NCBI RefSeq assembly: GCF_028389875.1
Contig: NC_084682.1
Location: 7,202,001-7,266,000, forward strand
Direction of reading: 5' to 3'
DNA length: 64,000 bases
Source of the DNA: Rhea pennata
Lineage: Eukaryota; Chordata; Aves; Rheiformes; Rheidae
Numbering within the stretch: the first letter of the stretch is position 1; every line of letters starts with the position of its first letter. Made by a program: the position numbers and the translations under genes. This document shows, piece by piece, positions 25,092 to 35,200 of this stretch. The notes under the pieces are model-generated. The model was given only the letters and a program-made list of their open reading frames with translations, did not search any database and was not told where the DNA came from.

Positions 25092-25420
25092 CTGGGTGCT
25101 TATTTGAGAGTATTCCTGCCCGTACTCCTGGCAGGGCTCAGGCACTGAGGGAGACGGCGAAATGGAGCAGCCGCCCGGGTCACACCGCGCCCCACTGACC
25201 GCCCCCCCCCCCTCCCCCCTCACCGCTCCCGCCTCAGGGCCGCGCCAGCCCGCTCACGGCGGGAAACGCTCCCGCCCGGCCGCGCGCCACCCGCGCGCGC
25301 GCCTTCCTATTGGCTCTTTCCCAGTGCTCGTGCCGCAGGCCGCCGGCAGGGTCACGCGCCGCTATTGGCCCTCGCCCGCCGAGGGGGCGGGGCAAGGCGA
25401 GAAGCTCCGCCCCTGCGCGG
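25092..25420 (-). promoter_or_regulatory. CpG-island promoter and probable noncoding first exon of the Schlafen gene
   Basis: Two CCAAT boxes on the minus strand (ATTGG on plus at 25309-25313 and 25364-25368) and GC boxes at 25383-25392 and about 25405 point to a minus-strand start near 25230-25280. A consensus donor CCCAG followed by GTGAGG ends a possible first exon at 25092. Other GTGAG donors occur inside the island, so the exon boundary is uncertain. The next gene feature on this strand is the Schlafen ATG exon. Confidence 0.5.
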
Positions 25421-25429
25421 CCCGGGCGC

Positions 25430-25890
25430 GGGTGAGCGGGGGCGTGTGCGGGGGGGTGGAGGGAGACATGAGGGGGGCCGGGGGGGGGGGATCTGATCTG
25501 AGGGGTGCTGGGGGTGCAGGGGGACGGTGGGGGGGCTGGGAGGAAGGAGTAACTCGGGGGGGTGCAGGCGGTTGGAGGTGGGGGCGGGAACATAGAGCAT
25601 GAGGGGCGGGGGGGGGGGCGATGGTGCAGGCGGTCTGAGGCGGTCTGAGGCGGAGGGGGGCCCAGGGCGTTGTGGGGGGCCCGGGATCTGGAGGAGGTCG
25701 GGGGGGGCCCGGGCGGTGGGGCGGGGACTGAGGGGGGTGCAGGGATGGGGGTTCGGGGTGTGGGGGCTTCGGGGAGATGGAAGGACTGCAGAGGTGGTGG
25801 GTGCAGGCAGAGGATTGGGGGGGGATATAGCGGGCACTCGGGGGAGGATCTGGGGGTGCAGGGTCGGAGATGGGAAGTTGGGTGTAAATG
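25430..25890 (+). repeat. G-run-rich, strongly GC-skewed tract
   Basis: About 460 bp on the plus strand packed with runs of 4-10 G and few C, including a repeated GGTCTGAGGC at 25631-25650. Such skew is typical just downstream of a CpG-island start. It would fit plus-strand transcription away from the Schlafen promoter and G-quadruplex or R-loop formation. It encodes no recognisable protein. Confidence 0.7.
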
Positions 25891-25899
25891 AGCGGCTTG

Positions 25900-28800
25900 A
25901 GGGAAGCGTCACGCTGAAACAGGCCCCAGGGAGAACCAGTGACCTCCGCAGTGTTTTAAGTAGGGCAGGTTTTTTTCCCCCCTCCTGTTTTGCCTGGTTC
26001 TGGTGCTCCCTGACATAGCAGCTCGCGGCCTGTCTTCCCGAGCTCCAGTTTGGTTCTAACAAACATGTCACCTCCCTCCCCTCCCTTGCTCTCCTGCTGA
26101 ACGTGTTTCATTCCCTTATAATCTGTAGCATTAGGAGGTGAGGAGAAGAAAATGTGCTCCAAATTCATAGGGGAGCCTGGAGCATAAAGCAACTTCCTGG
26201 ATCTGCTGCACACTTTTGTGAGGAGCAGTAAAAGGGACCTGTGAATACAGGTGTGTCAGGAGGGAAAAAAGTGCTTTCTCTGGCTTAGTTACATTGTTTG
26301 GGAAGGAGAAATGGTGAGTTTTCACCTGTGTTGCTCTGCTGGCATGGCTCTGTCATGTGCACAGCTGAACACATAAGCTCTCAGTGGTAAATCCATCTTT
26401 ATTGATAATGCCAAGTACCACCTCCACAGTGCTGCCATGCAACGGAGAGCAGTACAGGAAGACAGAAATAGAAATTAGGAGTTTTTACATCTTGTAATTG
26501 CCACTCCTGTCTCATCTAGCAGGGGTCATTTTTTTTTTTTTCAGAGAAGTCTGCCCTGTAGAAAGCCATTTGATCCTGAAAAGAATCAATTCAGAACCAA
26601 TCATGCTTTTTTTTTTTCTTCCTTGAGAATAATTTTCTAGTTCCTGACTTGAGAGCGATGTCCTTATCGAATGGAAATGAGATTTGCCCAAAGCAATGAT
26701 GAGTGAAGTATTATCTGAACTGGTATTGCTGAGACTTTGTGTCTTTGCTCTGACCAGGGCATGATCACGTAATCTTCTCTCTGAGCTTATTTAGGCTAAT
26801 TTCAACTAGGACTTGGATGAAAAGAAACTTTTGTCATTTCTTGAATGTGTCTGGTGCATCTCTTAAAAGTAGTGAAAAATATGACTTTTTTAGCAGCAGA
26901 AAGAAGTTGATTTGAAAAGTGAGTTGCACAAATACTTCTTTGGATTTCTGTATCTTGCTGCAACACTGGTTTTAGTACTGAGCTTGCTGTTGCAGGGGTT
27001 GCTTACTTTCTCTCCCATGTGTGGGACTTGTTTTAGCAAACTCCAGATGTTGTGCCACTGTATCTTCCATTTGTAAATATAATGCAGACTCTGTAAAATG
27101 GAGGTTATCATGCAGAGACCTCCTTACCCTTGGTTCAGCTGTATTATCATCTAGTGATGGCGAGCACTGAGACAGGAGTATTTTTAGAAGTGAGCTGTGC
27201 CCTTGGGCCTGGCTCTGGTGCTCTGCTCTCTCTCAGGCTACATGTCAGATATGAGCTGGGAGGGCCTGGCAGCTGGGTGATGTGGCTGCTGGTAGGGCAG
27301 AGGACGCTGAAATTCAGATATTGGAAAAAATGAAGTAAACAAGCATTCCCTGAAACTCTTCACAGGAGATGGTATTTGTTACATATTACATGCTGGGGTT
27401 TTCTGGGAGAAAATTAATGGGAACACTTCCTGTTGCACTTAGGAGGACAGAGGTAGCAAGGCAGCAGTCCCACAGAGGCTGAAGTTGTTTCACAATGACT
27501 TGTTCGTTGTATGTAAAGTGTTTTATCTTTAAGCTGTGTTATAGATTCAAATTTGTGGTTGTGCATTAATAGTACAATATATAGCTATGTTTCCATAACT
27601 TTTAAAACCTAAATACTGTGAAACAAAATAGATTCTCCAGCTCGAGGAAGAGATTTGTATCTTAGAAGGCATAGGAACAATTTCCCTAAAGACAATTTGC
27701 AGATAGTGTAATGAGTTAAAATGAATTTTGATTCCTTTGTCTTTAGTATGAGTCAGTGTTATACTTTCAAATGGCCCCTTGTGAAGGCATGTGACTCCGT
27801 AACCTGAAAAGGTATTTAGAAGCAAAAGTGCCCAGACAGCGTGGGGTGATGCAGAGGGAATGCAAGTAGGGAGGAGCTGGACTAATAGAAACATATGGGC
27901 CTGTGTAGGGGTAAGGTGCAGCCCTTTCACTGGCCAGAAAGGCTGGGCTAATAAGCAGGTGCAGGAAAAGATATGAAGGGATTCTCTAAGCATGTTTTCA
28001 TTTTCTTCCAGGTCTTGATGATGGCTTTACATTCATTTCTCACTTGCCTGGAGAGGGAAGATTCCATGGGGAATGGGTATATTATGTGTGGGGAGTTGTT
28101 TTTATCAAACCTAGGAGAATAGATATGGTGGTTATCTCTTAGCAAGAGAGGCTATGCAGTTCCTGTTAAGGAAGTAGGGAAAGCAACTCAGTTGTTAATG
28201 CACTCATGTTTTGAACAGTGACTGAGATGTGAATGTGGTTTATCTTCATTAAGCATTTTTTAAAATACTTGAAAAGTCAAATTATGACAGTGATGTATTA
28301 GGTTAACTCCAGTGCTGTCAACGAAGTAATTAATTGTATTAAGCAACAGAACAAAGTGTTCTGAGCATATACATCATACGTGAGCATGTAGCATCCACAG
28401 TTAGTATGTAAATCTGAAGACTGGTGTAATAAAGTTGGTATAGTAACAAATATCCTTTCCTTGTATGTCTTGATACCATCATGGCTTAACAGTACTATTA
28501 CAGTGTACAAAGTAGATAAAGGGGATGTTTGTGTAATATGAATTAGTTTCATAGTGTTGTTTAGTGCAGCTAATTTAATGTAACAGATAGGTATTTGGCT
28601 ACTCAGGACAGGCCAGTTAGCAAAAGCAGTCAAATCCAAACTGCTTGCAGCCACCCGCAGGAACACTAATAAAATCTGCCAGGTAACTGCTGAGTCTGTC
28701 ACCATTGTGGACTTAATGCCTGTTAGTCAAATAAGCTTTAAAGAGCAATTTAACATTCAAAAGAATAATTACAGCTGTCCTAAACTGTGAAGCTTAGATG

Positions 28801-31100
28801 TGGGTGATTCAGAGCAGGTCCCAGAGCTGCTGTGGAGTCAGCCAAATCTCAGTTTGGCAAGAATTCAGCATTGTACAGCATGGTGCAGGAGGGAGGTGGA
28901 GTGGAAGGCAGCCAGAGCCTAATAGGAGGACATCCAGTGGCCGCTCTGGGGAAGGGAATAGTTATTAACCATGAGTGAACAAGGTGCATCGGCCCTGGAG
29001 CAGCACAAGTGCAATGAACTGGGCTGTGCTGTCCACTAGTTATTAGTGTATCTTGGATTAGAGGGGAGGAGGCTGAAGATCCTGCCGAAGAGATCTACCA
29101 TGCTAGCAGGCAAGTCTGCATCAGTCACTCTTCTGTCCTGTGTCTCTGAGGTCAATCATTATGTGCTTGCCCAGCTTCTCACTGAGCAACGAAGAGATAA
29201 TTTGTTAAGTACAGGAAGGACCAAAGGAAAACAAACCTATCCTAAATTTGAATAGTCAGTCAAATCCTGCAGCTCCTATAAATGAGCAGTTGCACTGGAG
29301 TCAGTGGGACAGTCAGTGCTGTCTGTATAACCATACTGGTTATTTTAACACCATGTAGCAACAATGGAGCATCTTGGATACTGACTTTTCATTAGAGATG
29401 AGAATCTCAGTGTATGAAACAAAACTGATGTAGCAAGTGGTATGATGTAGCAGGTGGTATGAGTTAACATCAAAGCCCAAAGCAAGCTGAATTGAAAGTG
29501 ATTTAAAATCTCAGAAAATCATGCATTGAATGTAATTTCTTTTCCAGTAGGATGTGTGAGGTTTCTAAAAGAAGAGGTTATCAATCCCAGAATTACTGGA
29601 GGGAAGAAAGATTTGATAGTTTTTGTTCTTATCCCATAACTGCAGAGGTAGAAGGGGCTGGCAATGGTATAGAAATAAGAAAAGCATGTGTTAGAAAAGT
29701 TTGTTTGTTTTCCAGAGCACCTTTGGGAAGATGCAAATTACTGTATTTTTCCAGCCTATTCAATATGCCTGTTATCTTGCTCACACATAAGGGAGGATTT
29801 TATTGATTTCTGCCTTCTGAAGCAGGGCTAAAACGGTAAAATGAGATCATCGGTTTATGAATTAAATGTTAGAGCATCTCTCTTAATCTGGAAAGACTGT
29901 ATATTCTGTGCAGCAAACTTTGCTTCGTACTCTATAGGCAATGCCACGATTATGTCTGGAGCAGCTAACTGCTGCTCCCTAGCGCTGAGTCAAGAAAATC
30001 AACCTTCCATCAAGAAAAATCGTGTCTTATCAGTCAGAGCGGTCTGAAGCAAGGAGCACCTGTAACATCATGCACATTTCCTTCTTTTCCCTGTTCAGTG
30101 AAAGGGCATGCTTCGTTGTGATAGGAATGTGCTACATGATCAGTTTTGATTGGGACTGGAATAACAACAATGTAATACTAAATTCAAACACAGGCATTTA
30201 AAATTCCCAGCCTGCAAAATACTATTCTTATATCCATGATCATCATCTGTAAAAATAAAAGTGGCTTTAGTCTAGTCTCTATTGTGCAGATAAAACCTCA
30301 GAGGAGCACTTGGTTTTCCGAAAGTTAGAAAAAAAAAACAGATGCAGTTGGGTTCTAAAACAAGAAAGAATTTTGCTTTATAAAAGCAGATGACAATACA
30401 TTTGTGGACACATTTAACAAAAATATATTCTCATGAACTGGCACAATTGCTGCTTTAATCTGGTTTTTGTCTTCCTCCCTTCTGGTCTTGTATCTTTGTT
30501 TGTACACATCACCTCTTGTTTAGAGAGTCAAAGTCTTAGTTTAGAACTGTTGATGAGAATTAGGGGTGTAATACTGTCATTAACTCAGAGGCGAGTAGCC
30601 TGAAAATGCATGGAGACTCTTAAGAATGCTATGATCAGAAAAGGAAGTCTTTAAGAAGCACTAGTGCCAGAGCCTGCTGCAGGTAGTACTAGTCTGTGAA
30701 GCTGCTATGAGTGAAATAGCTTGCTTGGACAGTTTTTTGTAGCTCTCCAATTTGTTGGGCATGCCCTCAAGCAAGACTTTTGTCAGTGGTGCTCTTTGGC
30801 CCTCACATCTTCATTCTTACTACCCAAATCATTGTTTCTTCCCATTCAGTTTGCCTTTGAAGGCATTTCTACGCTCACTGACAGATCATGACTGTCTAAC
30901 GCCTCTGGAGCTTTGTCATGGGATGCTTTGAATGGCTAAAAAAAAGAGGTGGAGCCTTATCAAAATTTACCAAGGCAGCAAAACTCTAATGTGCTGCAAG
31001 GTTCAAAGGAGCTTTAGAGATCACTTACAAGTTGTAATGGTCGATAGCCTTCTCTAGACATCAGAAAAGGCAAATTCAGGCTCACTGCTACCCAGTGGTC
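25900..31100. other. About 5 kb intergenic DNA between the Schlafen promoter and PEX12
   Basis: No exon could be supported on either strand. The longest minus frame (27547-27993) has no family resemblance and no convincing splice or start context. Two diverged 17-bp copies of GATGTAGCAAGTGGTAT lie at 29427-29460. A T run at 26530-26541 and scattered A/T homopolymers are present. The PEX12 3' UTR must extend into the right end; an ATTAAA on the minus strand at 30459..30454 is one possible signal, but this is weak. Confidence 0.55.
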
Positions 31101-31151
31101 CTGCCACTTAGTCTCAGAGATGCATCTCTGTGAAAGCACGGAGCAGGCCTT

Positions 31152-33740
31152 TCAGCTCTCAGGGGAATACAGTTTGACAAGGTGCTGCAGCTCTGTGGCA
31201 TAGCCCGTGATAGGGCATCGTTGGTGAGTCTTCACATAATTATACACACAGCGGTAGCAAAATACATAGCCAGATGTGGACAGGACAGTGGCATTGGCTC
31301 GAATTTTGCGGCACAGTGGGCACATGGTCTTCAGTTTAGGTAACAGAGCTGAGTCCACCCCATGGTCAAGGTGTACTGGTGGTGGAGGAGTAGGGAGCGC
31401 TGTCAGAGATTTGATTGTCTCTTGGTTTTCCGAGGAGTACCACCAGTCCAGGAACTGAAGGAAGAATACACCTACAGACAGCCCGGTAGACAGGGAGAAA
31501 GCAATGCCACCCAATGCTTTCTTCACTGCTGTCTGGACTTGTGACTTAATGCTGTAGCAGGGAGAGAAGGTATGAAGAAATTATCAGTACTGAACATTTG
31601 TCCCTCCACAAACCAAAGCAAAAAAGATTTGGGGTAAGTTACTGCTCTGTACAGCTTCTTACTACTAAATAATTTTGTTAACCTGTCCCATGTTTGTAAT
31701 GAGGCATCTGCTAGGCTGTTTCTCTCAGATTCTTTGTGAGTTAAGAAGAGCATAGGATCTTTGGGAAAATTTCAAGTCCTGTTTTTCTCAGAGATCTAAA
31801 TCAGAAGAGTTTGGTTTGAAGGGACCTGGATCACAGAACATTTCACTCATGGACAGGGCATTAAATGTGGCCATGACTAACGCTGCTAAGGAAAATTGGG
31901 TGGCTCGGTTTTAGTCCTTTTCCCAAAATGGGTACCGTCTCCTTCCCTTGATAAAGTGCAACTAAAGATGAAATGGGATGGAGGACGGAGCACCAAAAAA
32001 GCATTCTGATTTTATTACCACAAACTCCTGTGAAGCTAATCCCTATTCTTTTGTTCCTTATTTACACTTACTATCATGATGCTCCCTTTTGAAGCAGGGT
32101 TTTGCCACATGGAAACTTTCTCCAGAAATTCTTCAAGATAACAAGACAGTTTCACCTTGTGGTGTTATCTCTACATTGACCCACCCACAGAACACTCAAC
32201 AAGTAGCTGCTAAGCCATGTTCTGATGTACCTGTGTGGCTGACTCGGAGTGGCTACTGCAAATTTCTTCTCCAAGGCCTGGATATCATCTGCAGTCAGTC
32301 TCACCAGGCGAACGCCAGCCAGCCGCAGCATGGGTGAATGATGCTGAGCTTTCCCGAAGATATAGCACAGTTGTTGGATAAGAAACCAGCCCTCCCAGGC
32401 CATGTTTACAAATGGATAGGCAGCTAGAAAGGCTCTGTAAAAGCGCTTCCAGGATGATGAGGGAGGGTGGATGGAGTAATCATCCTCTTCTCTTAGACTG
32501 GACACCAGTTTCTCTAGCTTTCCTTTCAGGTAAGGGACAAGAACAAGCAAAAGGAGAGACTGCCAGTGCTGCTTCTTTGGCAGGCCAGCACTGGCCAGCA
32601 ACTGTTGTTCGCAGTCTCCCATTGCTACCCTCTTTAAGCCATAGAAGTTTTCAGAAAAAGAGGCACTGCACCTGGCCAGATATTGCTGCTGGAGCAGTAA
32701 ATCCAGGAGGATGTAGACCTCATCAAACCAACGCCAGAGAAAGCCATATCGGGCAGGATTAGACTCAGCAAGCACCTATTGAAAGAGACATAAAGTGGCT
32801 AAGGAGCTGGTGGTGAAGACGTGCTAAATTACAGGAACTATAAACTATTCCTGCAGTTTAGAAAGTGAATTGAATGGGTCAAAACTGCTTCTTACTGTGA
32901 GCAAATGTGAATCCTGGTGATGAAAGGCCTAGCTGAGAACCTCTCTAGGTGTGTAGCAGTGAGCAGTCTGCTCTGTGTAGCAGTTTCCCCTCAAAGCATT
33001 CACTGTCAAATATTTACTGTCTACACTACCTGTCCTTGCTAAATGCACGCCTCCCTGAGAACACATGAATACAGCGGAGCTCTCTGAGTCAAAGTGACAC
33101 AAGCCAACTCCAGTTTCCATCTTGATTCTGGCTTGGTTGACCCAAGGTCAGAGGGAGCCTGGATCAGTCTGCACCCCCTGCGCTGACACAGACTGCTTGT
33201 CCTGCTCTTGTTACCATCTTGAACAGCCCACAGAACTCTCCCGAGTTTTCTTTAGGCAACTTCCCCACGACACAACGCTGTTGAGAAACGAGGTTAACAC
33301 TTGCCGGGCAATTTGAAGACAGCTTCCAGAGCGCAGTTTTTGAAGAGCACACAAGAAGCGAGGGCCGTAACACCGACGGGAGTTGCTTTCCGGAGACGGG
33401 CGCCCGTAGGCCCAGGGGCAGGACGCCGGGCGGCTCCTCGCATTGCCTCCCACGCCACGACCGTGCTGCGACAGGTCGGCTTGCACCCGGGAGCAGCCCG
33501 TCGCCCGGTACTGCCCCTGCCGCCGCCAAGGCCTCCGGTCCGCTGCGTGAAGCGCGCGCCGCCCGCCACCTCGCGGAAAACGGCCCCGCGGGCGGCGAGG
33601 CGCCGGGCCCTTACCTTGGCCAGGTGCTGCAGGGCCGGCTTCACGGCGGCCATGAGGCTGTCCTGCGCCACCGCCTCGAAGATGGAGGGCCTGTCGCCGC
33701 CGGCCGGGGCGGCCGTGAGGTGAGCGCCGAGCTCCGCCAT
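31152..33740 (-). CDS. PEX12: PEX12, peroxisomal RING E3 ligase subunit, complete (3 exons, 356 codons)
   Basis: PEX12 is a peroxisomal membrane protein that, with PEX2 and PEX10, forms the channel-ligase that ubiquitinates the import receptor PEX5. Exons are 33740-33615, 32775-32231 and 31551-31152. All have AG/GT ends and join in phase to 1071 nt (human: 359 residues). The N terminus [15 protein letters not shown] leads into [13 protein letters not shown]. The hydrophobic middle includes [20 protein letters not shown] and [20 protein letters not shown]. The C-terminal degenerate RING carries C301, C304, C322, C325 and C336 (CPLC, CYRC, CPITGY), the reduced zinc set known for PEX12. The linker around residues 210-233 is the most diverged part relative to human, as is usual. 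It is divergently paired with AP2B1. Confidence 0.97.
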
Positions 33741-33990
33741 GGCGCCGCCGCCCGCCGGCAGGGGGAGCTGGCGGCGCCCGCGCCCTCACCCCCGCGGCGC
33801 GGCGGCGGCGGCGGCCTCGGGCCCCGCCCCCGGAAGCGGGGCGCGGTGGCGGCGCTCTGTCTCCGTCTCTATGGTGGCAGGGCGGCGGCCGCTCTAGGCG
33901 GGGTGAGGGTGGGTTCTCGCTCCTCGCGAGTCCTCCCCGGCTGCTCCGCTCCGCTTCCGCTTCCGCCGCGGCCGCCCCCGCAGCCGGTGT
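33741..33990. promoter_or_regulatory. Bidirectional CpG-island promoter of PEX12 and AP2B1
   Basis: The PEX12 start codon and the AP2B1 first-exon donor are only 270 bp apart within a CpG island (about 33370-34020). An ETS/GABP-type site CCGGAAG lies at 33830-33836 next to a GC box (CCCCGCCCCC). No TATA box is seen. Both genes are housekeeping types and the spacing supports shared control. Confidence 0.75.
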
Positions 33991-34010
33991 GTCCGCCGCC
34001 GCCCGCCGCC
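33880..34010 (+). other. AP2B1: Noncoding first exon of AP2B1 (5' edge approximate)
   Basis: A consensus donor GTGAGT at 34011 closes a GC-rich exon in the PEX12/AP2B1 island. It would splice to the acceptor TTTCAG at 38619-38624. The transcription start is not visible and is set by distance from the PEX12 side and the ETS site. Confidence 0.6.
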
Positions 34011-35200
34011 GTGAGTGGGGCGGGGGCGCCCGGGCCTGCTGGGGCGCTGGGAGGCGGTGGAGGCCCTGGAGGGGAACGGGGAGGCGGTGGGGGGCACTGG
34101 GAGGGGAAACTGAGAGGCACTGGAAAAGGATGGAGGCACTGGGAGGCGGTGGGGGGAACTGGGAGGGGGAACTGAGAGGGGTTGGAGGCACTGGGAGGGG
34201 AAACTGGGAGGTGGTGGAGGCGCTGGAAAAGGGCACTGGGATGGAATGGGAGCTCTGCTTGAGAGCCCTAGGGTGGAGACTGCTGGGACGCTGACAGGGA
34301 GCACTGGGAGGACTGGGAAGCGATGGGAGGGGACCCTGGGGCAAGTAGGATGGGGGATGGGTACTGGAGGTGGGGACTGGATGGTGGCAAGTCAGTACTT
34401 GGGGGGGACTTGGCAGGAGTGGAGATGAGATCTAGGGACATGGGAGGAGGCACTGGACAGGGCAGGAGTGCTGCAGCTGGGAGGACTGGGAGGAATGGGC
34501 AGGGGTGGGGGACAAGTCCTGGGGGGACTGGGCAAGGATGGGCTCAGAGGGTGATTGCTGAGAGTACTGGAAGGGGGGAGTAGGTACAAGTGGGGTAGCA
34601 GAGCAAGTGCTGGGGCAATTAGGTGGTTGGCAGGGGTGGCGAGTGAGGGGTGAAGTATAGATGTCCTGGGCAAGGATGGAGTGCTGGGCAAGTGGAGGGA
34701 CTGGGTAGCGATGGGGGTTGGTTGTACTGGGGAGGGGAGATGAGATGGGAGTTGGGGAGTGAATTACTGGAATAATGACAGATCTGGACAGGGATGAAGG
34801 TTTAGTAGCAAGAGTAGAGCTCCTTGGAAGGAGTCCTGGAAGAATGGGCAGACATGGGGTGGTGAATGTGCTGCTGGAGTTGGGAACACTGGGAAACGGG
34901 GCTGGGGGCTGAGGTGGGATGCACCTGTACCTGAGGGGGGAACTGGGAGAGGTATGGGATGGGGGATGCTGCTGAGGAGAGGAGGCTGGTGAGCAGAGGG
35001 CTTGAGGGGACAAGGATCGTTGAAGGAGGGTGGCTGTTACCACTAGCGGGTGCTGGGGTGGGGAGCAGGTGGACCTAGTGCTGATGGAGGAACTGCTGCA
35101 TGCTGATGGTGGGAAGGATTTGACATCAAGTAGGGATAGAGTGGAGGGCCTGGTGGCAAAGCCAGTCCTGGAGTTGGGGAGATAGGGTCTGAGGAGTAAG
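34011..35200 (+). repeat. G-rich degenerate minisatellite-like tract in AP2B1 intron 1
   Basis: The plus strand carries many imperfect copies of an ACTGGGAGG-type word, often as GAGGCACTGGGAGGGGAAACTG-like blocks cut short, densest at 34040-34330 and fading by about 35200. G far exceeds C on the transcribed sense strand. Long minus-strand open frames here are low-complexity (S/P/T-rich) translations of this tract and not genes. Confidence 0.75.

Noticed and set aside
25352-26071. 239-codon minus-strand and 139-codon plus-strand frames
   Set aside because: Both come from the G-run tract (P-rich on one strand, G-rich on the other) with no family resemblance.
27547-27993. 148-codon minus-strand open frame in the 5-kb intergenic DNA
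   Set aside because: No recognisable domain, and AT-rich composition like its surroundings. A frame of this size is expected by chance on this scale.
31806-31850. TTTGGTTTGAAGGGACCTGG, similar to the tail region of CR1 elements
   Set aside because: The match to the CR1 3' wording (TTGGAAGGGACC) is short, with no flanking similarity or terminal 8-bp repeats.
32412-32762. 116-codon plus-strand frame
   Set aside because: Antisense shadow of PEX12 exon 2.
33211-34344. 377-codon minus-strand open frame around PEX12 exon 1
   Set aside because: It reads PEX12 exon 1 in a wrong frame and continues through the promoter and the G-rich tract as Pro/Ser-rich low complexity. Splicing evidence supports PEX12 instead.
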